Source: Rhizobium sp. CF080 (GTDB lineage Bacteria > Pseudomonadota > Alphaproteobacteria > Rhizobiales > Rhizobiaceae). From it: 64,000 nucleotides of DNA. A model generated the notes under the pieces. It saw only the letters and a list, made by a program, of their open reading frames with translations, made no database searches and had not been told where the DNA came from. The stretch lies in NCBI RefSeq assembly GCF_000282095.2, contig NZ_AKKC02000016.1, forward strand, positions 248,001 through 312,000. Direction: 5' to 3'. Positions 1 through 7,601 of this stretch are shown one piece after another. Position 1 is the first letter of the stretch. Each line of letters opens with the position of its first letter. The translations under genes were made by a program, and so were the position numbers.

Positions 1-967
1 GACCGCCTTGCGACACATCCGCCAACTTGAAGATGCCGGGCACGAAGGCCGCCGGGTGGTAGTCGGCGGCAATGACTGTCAGCAGGCCGGCCGCGGCGGC
101 ATCGAGCGCGCTCAGGTTACCGGACATCGACCGGCCGCGCAGCGCGTTCGGCGCGCCCATCAGCGTCCAGAGCCCGCGGCGGCGGGCTTCCTCGGCAGCC
201 GCCAGCGTCACGGGGAATTCGCTGATCGTCACGCCGAGATCGAACATTTCGGCGACCTTCTCGACGCTGTCGTCGTCATGAGAGGCCAGCGACAGCTTGT
301 GGCTCAGGGCGAGCCCGACGATATCCGTCAGCTTTGTCGCGATATCGGGGTTGTCGCGCATGGCGATGCGCTTGCGGACGATTTCGGCAGCCATCTCCTC
401 GGTAATCGCCCGGCGTTCGGAAATGCTGGCGATGTACGCGGCAAGATTGTTGTACTGGCCCTGGCCCGGCGTGTGGTCGGTGAGCGACACCATGTCGATC
501 TCGTCGGCCTTCAGCAGCCGTTCCAGCGTCGGCGCGGCGCCGATATTGGTGATCTCGTAGCGGGCGTGGACGCGGTGGTCGATCAGCAGGTTGTCGCGCA
601 GGCGGTTGATGCCCTCGATCACGGCCGAGGTTGTCTCCAGCGAGCGGACATGGCCGTAGACGCTTTCGGTGGCGAAGGAGACGGCTGCGTAAGCCGTGGT
701 GACGCCCGCTGCGGCGAGCTTCTTGTCGAGTTCGTGGATGCCGAAATCGATCGGCATCTGGGCGTTCGGCCGCGGTGCGATCTCGCGCTCGATCATGTCG
801 CCATGCAGATCGACGAAACCCGGCATCAGCAACCGTCCGCCGCCGTCGATCACGGCGCCGGCGACCGGTTCGGCGCGGATTTCGGCGATCACGCCATCTT
901 CAATCCGCACCGAACCTGCGTCCACCACCTCGTCCGGCAGAACGAGGGTGAAATTGCTGAGCCACAT
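1..967 (-). CDS. phnM: PhnM, alpha-D-ribose 1-methylphosphonate 5-triphosphate diphosphatase (3' end outside window)
   Basis: An amidohydrolase-superfamily enzyme that in the carbon-phosphorus lyase pathway removes pyrophosphate from ribose 1-phosphonate 5-triphosphate. The first 322 residues are visible; family members are about 380 residues, so roughly 60 are missing beyond position 1. Motifs seen: the metal-binding DLHGD at residues 53-57, followed by the PhnM-typical MIEREIAPRPNAQMP, then DHTPGQGQY at 164-172 and LASHDDD at 228-233. The ATG at 967 follows AGGAGAAAGCCC on the minus strand, a good ribosome binding site. Other phn genes would be expected further left, outside the window. The MIEREIAPRPNAQMP stretch separates PhnM from generic amidohydrolases. 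Confidence 0.93.
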   Translation of the reverse strand, partial: MWLSNFTLVLPDEVVDAGSVRIEDGVIAEIRAEPVAGAVIDGGGRLLMPGFVDLHGDMIEREIAPRPNAQMPIDFGIHELDKKLAAAGVTTAYAAVSFATESVYGHVRSLETTSAVIEGINRLRDNLLIDHRVHARYEITNIGAAPTLERLLKADEIDMVSLTDHTPGQGQYNNLAAYIASISERRAITEEMAAEIVRKRIAMRDNPDIATKLTDIVGLALSHKLSLASHDDDSVEKVAEMFDLGVTISEFPVTLAAAEEARRRGLWTLMGAPNALRGRSMSGNLSALDAAAAGLLTVIAADYHPAAFVPGIFKLADVSQGG

Positions 968-1114
968 GGGCTTTCTCCTGATCATATAGGTGATTATCAA
1001 GGGGCAGCGCATAACTGCAGTTCGTGACAGAGATGTGAAATCCGGGAAGCACAAGGTCAAGTCACATTCGCACGGCGACTGAAACAGGCTGCGAACTCCG
1101 CGAAATCGTACCGG

Positions 1115-1137
1115 GCATCGGGACCCGCTCCCGATGC
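1115..1137. repeat. Inverted repeat downstream of the Nudix gene
   Basis: GCATCGGGA and TCCCGATGC form a perfect 9-bp stem with a 5-nt loop in the gap between phnM (start 967) and the Nudix gene (stop at 1188). It lies just past the Nudix stop codon and could end that transcript, but no T-run follows on the minus strand, so a rho-independent terminator is only a possibility. Confidence 0.45.
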
Positions 1138-1187
1138 GGACCCGTGCAGCAGCAAGCCCCGGTCGTCACCGTGCGGCAGGTGCCGTG

Positions 1188-1781
1188 TCAGCCTGCGAGC
1201 GATGCCCGGTTTATCACAGCCCATTGCAGCAGCATGATCGTCTTGGCGTCGATGATTTCGCCGGAGCCGATCATCGCCACCGCCTCGTCGAGCGGCAGTT
1301 CGAGAACCTCGATATCCTCGTGCTCCTCAGCCAGTCCACCGCCGTCCTCGACGCGGTCGGAAAGGTCTATCGGCGCGTAGAAGAAATGCACGACCTCGGT
1401 CACCGAACCGGGCGAAGTCAGCGCCTTGAACAGGAACTTCACGTCGCGGACGCGATAGCCGGTCTCCTCCATCGCCTCGCGGCGGATCGCTTCCTCGGCC
1501 CCGTCCCCGTCCAGCAGGCCGGCCGGAACCTCTATCATCCATGCGGGATCGCCGGTCAGGTAGGCCGGAAGGCGGAACTGCTTTGCCAGCACGACAATGT
1601 CGCGCCTGGCATCATGGAGCAGGATGCAGGCGGCCGGGGTGCGGTGAAAGATCTCGCGGCGGAGGCGATGGGTCGCGCCACCGCGGTCGGTGTAGTCAAG
1701 CGTGTAGCTGGAAAGCCGCGTCCAGCCGTTCGACAGCGTTTCGTCGCTGACGATGGTCGCCCGTTCATGCGTATCCGTCAT
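1188..1781 (-). CDS. Nudix hydrolase of the ADP-ribose / GDP-mannose pyrophosphatase type (NudK-like)
   Basis: A 197-residue Nudix enzyme, expected to hydrolyse a nucleoside diphosphate linked to a sugar. The Nudix box runs over residues 88-109, with the catalytic REAMEETGY at 101-109 and the preceding VPAGLLDGD loop. The N-terminal half is the beta-rich part common to ADP-ribose pyrophosphatase and NudK proteins. The ATG at 1781 overlaps the TGA of the upstream molybdopterin oxidoreductase (ATGA), so translation is probably coupled. The open frame continues upstream, but that part only shadows the oxidoreductase. The substrate cannot be told from sequence; NudK-type GDP-mannose or ADP-ribose activity is an inference. 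Confidence 0.85.
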   Translation of the reverse strand: MTDTHERATIVSDETLSNGWTRLSSYTLDYTDRGGATHRLRREIFHRTPAACILLHDARRDIVVLAKQFRLPAYLTGDPAWMIEVPAGLLDGDGAEEAIRREAMEETGYRVRDVKFLFKALTSPGSVTEVVHFFYAPIDLSDRVEDGGGLAEEHEDIEVLELPLDEAVAMIGSGEIIDAKTIMLLQWAVINRASLAG

Positions 1782-3916
1782 GCTGTGTCCTTGCGAAGCC
1801 ATACCTTGTTGTCGTGGAAGGCGGCGCCGCCATAGGGCGCCACGGCGTCGGCGCCGGTCAGCACGTTGATGCCCTCGCCGTCTAGATGTTTGTGGTTCGG
1901 CCACAGGCCCTCGGCGATCAGCACGCCCGGCCTCGCGCCGGCCACGAGCTTCGCATGCAGGCGGATCTCGCCGCGCCCGTTGCCGAGCCGGACGATATCG
2001 CCGTCGATGATGCCGAGGCGTTCCGCATCGGTCGGCTCGATCATCACTTCCGGCCGCCCTTCCCGCTCGTAGGAGCTTTTCGTCTCGGTGAAAGACGAAT
2101 TGAGGAAGCTGCGGGCCGGCGAAGTTGCCAGCCGGAACGGGTGTGCTTCGTCGGCCGCTTCGATGACATCGACCTGATCCGGGAAAACCGGCAGTTCGCC
2201 GATCGGTCCCAAAGGCCCGACATTTTTCGGCGGCTTGTCCGGCGAAGGGCCGTTCGCCCAGTCCGGCCGGAACCGGAATTTGCCATCCGGATAACCGAAA
2301 CCCTTGATGTAGTGGGCGGTTTCGAAATCCGGCTGGGCGTCGATCCATTTGGTCCGCGCCAGGTCCTCGTAGGCGCCCCAGTGGCTCGCCTTGAGGATGC
2401 GGTCGATATGCTGGCGCTCGTCGAGGCCGAAACCGGGGAAATGATCGACGCCGAGGCGTTTTGCCAGTTCCTCGATGACGAAGAGATTGGTGCGCACCGT
2501 CGACGGCGGCTCGACCAGCTTCGGACCCAGCAGGATATGCTGCTGCCCGCCGGCGCGGTAGAGGTCGTCATGCTCGACGAACATGGTGGCCGGAAGGACG
2601 ATGTCGGCGACTTCGGCCGTATCGGTCAGGAACTGCTCATGCACCGCCACGAACAGGTCTTCGCGCAAGAAACCCTGGCGGACGAGGCGCTGTTCCGGCG
2701 CGACGTTCATCGGGTTGGTGTTCTGGATCAGCATGGCCGTCACAGGCCCGCCGTAACGCAGCGCTTCCGCGTCGCCGGTCAGCACACGGCCGATCTGCGA
2801 CTGGTCGAGCTGGCGGATATCCGGATCGGCGTAAGCCGTGCCCATCAGTTCCGACTTGTTGAGCCGGAAAATCTCGCCGTTGTTGTGAAAGGCGCCGCCG
2901 CCCTCGTATTGCCATGCGCCGAGGACGGTCGAAATCGAGAGCGCCGCATGCATGGCCACCGTGCCGTTGCGCTGGCGGGCGAAACCATAGCCCAGCCGGA
3001 AGAAGGTCTTTTTCGTCGTGCCGACGAGCTTGGCGAAGGTCTCGATCTCCTCGACGGACAGTCCTGTGATGGCGGCGGCCCATTCCGGCGTCTTCGCCTT
3101 CAGATGTTCCTCGAGGCCGGCCGGATCGTCGGCATAGGTCGCCATGTAGGCCCGGTCGGCATAACCATCGCGGAAGGCGATGTGCATGACGGCGCAGGCG
3201 AGTGCGGCATCGGTGCCGGGCCGCACGGTGAGCGCCATGTCCGCCTGTTTCATGGTCGGGTTGTCATAGATGTCGATGACGACGATCTTGGCGCCGCGCT
3301 CCTTGCGGGCCTTCACCGCATGGGTCATGACGTTGACCTGGGTGGAAACGGCGTTCGTCCCCCAGATCACCACGCAATCGGATTTCGCCATCTCGCGCGG
3401 ATCGGGACCGCGAAGCGCGCCGGTGCCCATCACGTAACCGGTCCAGGCCATGTTGGTGCAGATCGTGCCGAAGAAGCCGGAATATTTTTTCGCGTGGCGC
3501 AGGCGCTCGATGGAATCACGCTGCACCTGACCCATCGTGCCGGCATAGAAATAGGGCCAGACCGCCTCCGAACCGTGTTTCGCCTCGGCCTTGACGAAGG
3601 CATCGGCGATCTCGTCGAGGGCTGCTTCCCAGGAAATCTCCTGCCAGGCCCCCTCGCCCTTGGCGCCTACGCGGCGCTTAGGGTGCATCAGCCGGCCGGG
3701 ATGGTAGAGCCGTTCGGAATACCGGGCGACCTTGGCGCAGATGACGCCGGCCGTATAGGTATTGTCGGCCGCCCCACGCACCCGGCCGATCCTGCCGTCG
3801 GCGGTCAGATCGATATCCAGCGCACAAGCTGACGGACAGTCGTGCGGACAGACTGTATGGCCGACCGAATTGTGGCCGAGGGAGGTTTTCGCGGTAATCG
3901 GAGTCGCAACGTTCAT
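1778..3916 (-). CDS. Molybdopterin oxidoreductase with N-terminal 4Fe-4S cluster
   Basis: A 712-residue DMSO-reductase-superfamily protein binding bis-MGD. Four cysteines near the N-terminus (residues 23, 27, 31 and 60, in CPHDCPSAC then GVICAK) are spaced for a 4Fe-4S cluster. The bis-MGD-binding body follows (VIWGTNAVSTQ, GYGFARQRNG) and a C-terminal dinucleotide-binding domain ends the protein. No twin-arginine signal is seen, so a cytoplasmic location is likely. The start is set at ATG 3916; the frame runs six codons further up without a better site. It overlaps the Nudix gene by 4 bp. The substrate is unknown. The molybdopterin synthase genes moaD and moaE lie about 7 kb away. Confidence 0.88.
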   Translation of the reverse strand: MNVATPITAKTSLGHNSVGHTVCPHDCPSACALDIDLTADGRIGRVRGAADNTYTAGVICAKVARYSERLYHPGRLMHPKRRVGAKGEGAWQEISWEAALDEIADAFVKAEAKHGSEAVWPYFYAGTMGQVQRDSIERLRHAKKYSGFFGTICTNMAWTGYVMGTGALRGPDPREMAKSDCVVIWGTNAVSTQVNVMTHAVKARKERGAKIVVIDIYDNPTMKQADMALTVRPGTDAALACAVMHIAFRDGYADRAYMATYADDPAGLEEHLKAKTPEWAAAITGLSVEEIETFAKLVGTTKKTFFRLGYGFARQRNGTVAMHAALSISTVLGAWQYEGGGAFHNNGEIFRLNKSELMGTAYADPDIRQLDQSQIGRVLTGDAEALRYGGPVTAMLIQNTNPMNVAPEQRLVRQGFLREDLFVAVHEQFLTDTAEVADIVLPATMFVEHDDLYRAGGQQHILLGPKLVEPPSTVRTNLFVIEELAKRLGVDHFPGFGLDERQHIDRILKASHWGAYEDLARTKWIDAQPDFETAHYIKGFGYPDGKFRFRPDWANGPSPDKPPKNVGPLGPIGELPVFPDQVDVIEAADEAHPFRLATSPARSFLNSSFTETKSSYEREGRPEVMIEPTDAERLGIIDGDIVRLGNGRGEIRLHAKLVAGARPGVLIAEGLWPNHKHLDGEGINVLTGADAVAPYGGAAFHDNKVWLRKDTA

Positions 3917-3999
3917 GGCTTTTCTATATTGCAAGCTGACGCCCGCAAAAAGCGTGATTTGCAGCGCATCAATTTAATTCAAGCGAGACACCAGCAACG

Positions 4000-4878
4000 A
4001 TGAACTACCGGCATATCTATCACGCGGGCAATTTCGCCGATGTCCTGAAACACGCGGTCCTGGCGCGGCTGATCCGCTATGCCCAGAACAAGGACAAGGC
4101 GTTTCGGGTGCTGGATACCCATGCCGGCATCGGGCTCTACGACCTTTCCTCGGACGAGGCGCAGAAGACCGGCGAGTGGCGCGACGGCATCGGCCGGCTG
4201 ATGGAAGCGGAACTGCCGGAAAAGGTCGCGAACCTGCTGGAACCTTATCTGACGGCGGTCCGGGAGCTGAACCCCACCGGCGCGCTGAAACTCTATCCCG
4301 GCTCGCCGAAACTCGCGCGCATGCTGTTCCGCCCGCAGGACCGGTTGTCGGCGATGGAACTGCATCCGGAAGATTTCAACCGCCTGCACAATCTGTTCGA
4401 GGGCGACTTCCAGGTGCGGGCCACCGAACTCGACGGCTGGCTGGCGCTCGGCGCCCATCTGCCGCCGAAGGAAAAGCGCGGCATCGTACTCGTCGATCCG
4501 CCTTTCGAGGAGGAAGGCGAATACAAGCGGCTGGTCAAGGGCCTGTCGACCGGCTGGCGTCGCTTTCAGGGTGGCACCTTTTGCCTCTGGTATCCGATCA
4601 AGAAGGGCGCGCCGCTCAAGGCCTTCCATGACGAGCTGAAGGCGCTGGACATCCCGAAAATGTTGTGCGCCGAACTCACCGTTCAAAGCGACCGCGAGAC
4701 GACCGGGCTCTCCGGCTCCGGGCTGATCATCGTCAACCCGCCCTTCACGCTGAAGGACGAGCTGCACGCGTTTCTGCCGACCGTGAAAACCGTCCTGGCG
4801 CAGGATCGGTTCGCCTCCCAGCGAGCCTTCTGGCTGACCGGCGAGACCGTCGACAACGAGCTTGATCCGGACGCTTGA
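4000..4878 (+). CDS. rlmJ: 23S rRNA (adenine2030-N6)-methyltransferase
   Basis: A SAM-dependent methyltransferase that modifies A2030 of 23S rRNA. At 292 residues it is slightly longer than the E. coli protein (280). The N-terminus MNYRHIYHAGNFADVLKHA is the family hallmark and contributes to substrate handling. The SAM-binding strand is FRVLDTHAGIG. The catalytic amino-methyltransferase motif is DPPF at residues 166-169. The gene is divergent from the molybdopterin oxidoreductase, with 83 bp between the two starts. The RNase T2 gene follows on the same strand 50 bp later, so both may share a transcript. Family assignment is firm. Confidence 0.95.
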   Translation: MNYRHIYHAGNFADVLKHAVLARLIRYAQNKDKAFRVLDTHAGIGLYDLSSDEAQKTGEWRDGIGRLMEAELPEKVANLLEPYLTAVRELNPTGALKLYPGSPKLARMLFRPQDRLSAMELHPEDFNRLHNLFEGDFQVRATELDGWLALGAHLPPKEKRGIVLVDPPFEEEGEYKRLVKGLSTGWRRFQGGTFCLWYPIKKGAPLKAFHDELKALDIPKMLCAELTVQSDRETTGLSGSGLIIVNPPFTLKDELHAFLPTVKTVLAQDRFASQRAFWLTGETVDNELDPDA

Positions 4879-4928
4879 CCGGGCGCGGCTTCCCGCCCAT
4901 GGTGCGCCGCATTGCAGGGGGGCGGCCG

Positions 4929-5594
4929 ATGACCAACCGATTTATCGCTTTTCTTTTCCTCGCCCTTTTCGCGTCCACGGCCTCCGCCCAAGAGCGCCGT
5001 TCGGACAATCGGCAGGATCATGCGGGACAGTTCGATTTCTACGTCCTGTCGCTTTCCTGGTCGCCGACCTTCTGCGCTTCGCAGGGCGGGAACAGGAACG
5101 ACCAGCAATGCAGCACGGACAAGGATTTCCGCTTCATCGTCCACGGTCTGTGGCCGCAGTACGAAAAGGGTTATCCCGATTTCTGCGAGACGAGGGAGCC
5201 CGGCCGCGTGCCGCAATCGCTCGGCGAACCGCTGTTCGACATCATGCCGTCTATGGGCCTGATCGGACATCAGTGGCGCAAGCACGGAAGCTGCACCGGC
5301 CTCAGCCAGCGTGAATATTTCGGCAAGCTGCGCGAGGCCTTTGCCCGCATCAAGCTGCCCGCCGACCTGTCGCGCGGCGACACCGGTGTGACGCTGTCGG
5401 CCGACCAGATCGAAGAAAAATTCGTCGCCGCCAATCCGGGCATGAGCCGCCGCGGCATTTCGACGAGCTGCGAGGGCCGTCGGCTGGAAGAGGTGCGCAT
5501 CTGTCTCAGCAAGGACCTGCAGTTCCGCGATTGCGCCGAAGTGGACCGGGACGGCTGCAGGATCAGCCAGATCACCCTGCCGCCGGCGAAATGA
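4929..5594 (+). CDS. Secreted ribonuclease T2 family protein
   Basis: A 221-residue RNase T2, an endoribonuclease that cuts single-stranded RNA through a 2',3'-cyclic intermediate. The signal peptide (about 20 residues, ending FASTASA before QERRSD) sends it to the periplasm or outside. Both conserved active-site segments are present: CAS I as FIVHGLWPQ near residues 69-77 and CAS II as HQWRKHGSC near 114-122, each with its catalytic histidine. Several cysteines suit disulfides. ATG 4929 is chosen over upstream in-frame starts because the signal peptide begins there and a G-rich ribosome binding site precedes it. A role in scavenging external RNA is an inference. Confidence 0.93.
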   Translation: MTNRFIAFLFLALFASTASAQERRSDNRQDHAGQFDFYVLSLSWSPTFCASQGGNRNDQQCSTDKDFRFIVHGLWPQYEKGYPDFCETREPGRVPQSLGEPLFDIMPSMGLIGHQWRKHGSCTGLSQREYFGKLREAFARIKLPADLSRGDTGVTLSADQIEEKFVAANPGMSRRGISTSCEGRRLEEVRICLSKDLQFRDCAEVDRDGCRISQITLPPAK

Positions 5595-5630
5595 CCGGCT
5601 TGTGCTGAAATCTATCGAGAGGACACGACC

Positions 5631-6227
5631 ATGAAGCTGCTCTACTCCCCGGCCTCGCCCTATTCCGCCAAGGTGCGCATGGCGGCGCGCCATCTCGGCA
5701 TCGAGATAACCGAGGTGAAGACCGATACCAACGCTTCCCCGCCGGAACTGGTGAACAACAACCCGCTCGGCAAGATCCCTGTTCTGATCCGCGAGGGCGA
5801 GCCGCCGATCTACGACAGCATCGCCATCATGCACTGGCTCGACCGCCGGTCCGGCGGCAAGCTCTATCCGAAGAAGGATGCGAAACGCACCGAGGCGGAG
5901 GTGCTGGAATCGCTCTGCGACGGCATCATGGATTGCCTTCTGGCGATCGTCTACGAGCGCCGCTCGCGCGACGAGGAGAAGGTCCACCAGCCGTGGATCG
6001 ACAAGCAGTGGAGCAAGGTGGTGCGCGGGCTCGACCATCTCGAAAACAACCTACCGAAGACCGGCAAGAAGCTGCATGGGGGCCATTTCGCGCTGGCCGC
6101 GACAATCGGTTATCTCGATCTGCGCTTCAACGGCCAATGGGCCGAGGGCCGTCCGGAACTCGCCTCCTGGCCGGATGTCTTCGCCAAGCGCTTCGCCTCG
6201 TATACTGCCATGAAATCGGCAGCCTGA
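5631..6227 (+). CDS. Glutathione S-transferase family protein
   Basis: A 198-residue cytosolic GST. The N-terminal thioredoxin-like half begins MKLLYSPASPYSAKVRMA, where one of the serines could be the glutathione-activating residue. IPVLIREGEPPIYDS carries the cis-proline and the glutathione-binding Asp-Ser pair. The C-terminal half is all-helical and ends in a typical FAKRFAS segment. The start is preceded by GAGAGGACACGACC, a plausible ribosome binding site. The gene lies 36 bp after the RNase T2 gene and converges on the outer-membrane protein gene across a shared terminator. The substrate cannot be predicted. Confidence 0.88.
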   Translation: MKLLYSPASPYSAKVRMAARHLGIEITEVKTDTNASPPELVNNNPLGKIPVLIREGEPPIYDSIAIMHWLDRRSGGKLYPKKDAKRTEAEVLESLCDGIMDCLLAIVYERRSRDEEKVHQPWIDKQWSKVVRGLDHLENNLPKTGKKLHGGHFALAATIGYLDLRFNGQWAEGRPELASWPDVFAKRFASYTAMKSAA

Positions 6228-6233
6228 ACAAAA

Positions 6234-6259
6234 AAAGCCCGGACCGAAGTCCGGGCTTT
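6234..6259. terminator. Bidirectional rho-independent terminator
   Basis: AAAGCCCGGAC and GTCCGGGCTTT form an 11-bp perfect stem with a CGAA loop. It sits between the convergent GST (stop 6227) and outer-membrane protein (stop 6285) genes. On the minus strand the stem is followed by a run of T residues, so it fits best as the terminator of the outer-membrane protein gene. Confidence 0.9.
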
Positions 6260-6284
6260 CCCCAGCCTGTTAAGGCTATCGAAC

Positions 6285-6920
6285 TTAGAACTTCACGCCG
6301 ATACCGACCTTGACGCTGTGATCGTCGAAGCCCTTCGAAACCGAACCGGCGCTGAGATCGTAATCCTGGGCGGCGAAATCGGTGTAACGATATTCGATAC
6401 GAGCGGTGATGTTGCTGGTGACGAAGGCTTCGGCACCGGCACCGACCGTGTAACCGACCGAGGTCTTGTCGTCGGAGGTGACGCCGTCATCCAGTTCGTT
6501 GTTCTGGAAAGCAACACCGGCCGTACCGTAGATCAGGAAGGGGTTCAGGTCGTAACCAACGCGGCCACGGACAGAGCCGTTCACGCCGGCCTTGCCTTCA
6601 AAGCCTTCGATCGTGGTGTTCTTGACACCGCTGTAGCCGACATCGGCTTCGATGCCGTATACGATCGAACCGGTCTGGAAGTTGTAACCGGTGTAAGCAC
6701 CGCCACCAAACGCGCCGTCACGGTCGCCACCACCGAAGCGACCCCAGTCATACTGACCGTAACCACCGAGGTAGAAACCCTGCCAGTTTGCAACCGGCGC
6801 CGGCTCTTCGACTGCAACCGGGGCCTGCGGAACTTGATCAACGGCATCAGCGGCATTGGCCGCGGAGATGGCGATGAAGCTGACTGCCGAGGCCATCAGA
6901 GTTGCGATGAGAGTACGCAT
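6285..6920 (-). CDS. Outer-membrane beta-barrel protein (Omp25/Omp31/RopB type)
   Basis: A 211-residue precursor. The signal peptide ends ISAANA around residue 23. A short proline-rich linker (VPQAPVAVEEPAPV) precedes an eight-strand barrel starting NWQGFYLGGYGQYDWG. The protein ends in aromatic VGIGVKF, the C-terminal phenylalanine signal used by the BAM machinery. Such proteins are small, abundant surface barrels in Rhizobiales. Codon use is even and the ribosome binding site (AGGAGAAAATGT before ATG 6920) is strong, which fits high expression. A good terminator follows. Assignment to a named Omp subgroup would need a search. Confidence 0.9.
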   Translation of the reverse strand: MRTLIATLMASAVSFIAISAANAADAVDQVPQAPVAVEEPAPVANWQGFYLGGYGQYDWGRFGGGDRDGAFGGGAYTGYNFQTGSIVYGIEADVGYSGVKNTTIEGFEGKAGVNGSVRGRVGYDLNPFLIYGTAGVAFQNNELDDGVTSDDKTSVGYTVGAGAEAFVTSNITARIEYRYTDFAAQDYDLSAGSVSKGFDDHSVKVGIGVKF

Positions 6921-7601
6921 ACATTTTCTCCTTTTACTGCTGCGCCGGGAATTCGCCGCGACAACATGGTTGGCGACACATTGGTTCCCTGCCCGCTGAA
7001 ATGGAATGTGGCGTTCAATTGAGGAATAGAAAGAGCCGAAATGTGAATTGATTGTGGCGCACAGAAGGCCAAACTTGGATGTTGCTGTATCGCAACAGGC
7101 ATTTCGTTAACCCTAACCAATACTTACTTTAAATATAAATATTTTTACATTTGCTACTTACTTCTTAAATCACAAGAATAACTACGTCAATACGACTTGA
7201 CGCGCGACCTGACGCCGATCCCTTTCCGGCAATTCCACTTATATCCCGAACAAAACGCCAGCCCTGCTCCCGACAAAATAAGAATTGATCGCCGGAAATA
7301 GCTCCTTCCTGGCTTCGCGCAATCGTCTGGCCGACATCCGCGCGTTGCGATGCCGAATTTCTGCCTTGAATGAACCCCTTCCGGGCAGCCCTTTTTGCCC
7401 CCTGCGCCTTCAGGAGGAGGATTGCCTCTCGACGCTTTCAAAATCGGCGCGGAGACACTATTTCTCCGGCAGCGGCCTTTGTTCAGGGAATCGGGGCGCT
7501 TCACCGCAATATTTTGACAAGCTGCCGGTCGCGCGCACATGTCATGAGCACAGGGATCGAATCGCCAAGGCCGGATGCCGACATCCGGCGGAGACTATGG
7601 A
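6921..7601. other. Intergenic region between the divergent Omp gene and uvrC
   Basis: 681 bp with no convincing gene. The part nearest the Omp start should hold its promoter. Positions 7120-7185 are strikingly AT-rich, unlike the rest of the window, and could be a promoter or protein-binding region. Short open frames on both strands (for example 7187-7540 minus) have no motif, no ribosome binding site and an arginine/cysteine-rich composition typical of antisense noise. Confidence 0.6.

Noticed and set aside
1886..3832. 648-codon open frame on the plus strand opposite the molybdopterin oxidoreductase
   Set aside because: Antisense shadow caused by high third-position GC; no motif, and the minus strand encodes a clear Fe-S/molybdopterin enzyme.
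7187..7540. 117-codon minus-strand frame in the gap before uvrC
   Set aside because: No ribosome binding site, Cys/Arg-rich random composition and no motif.
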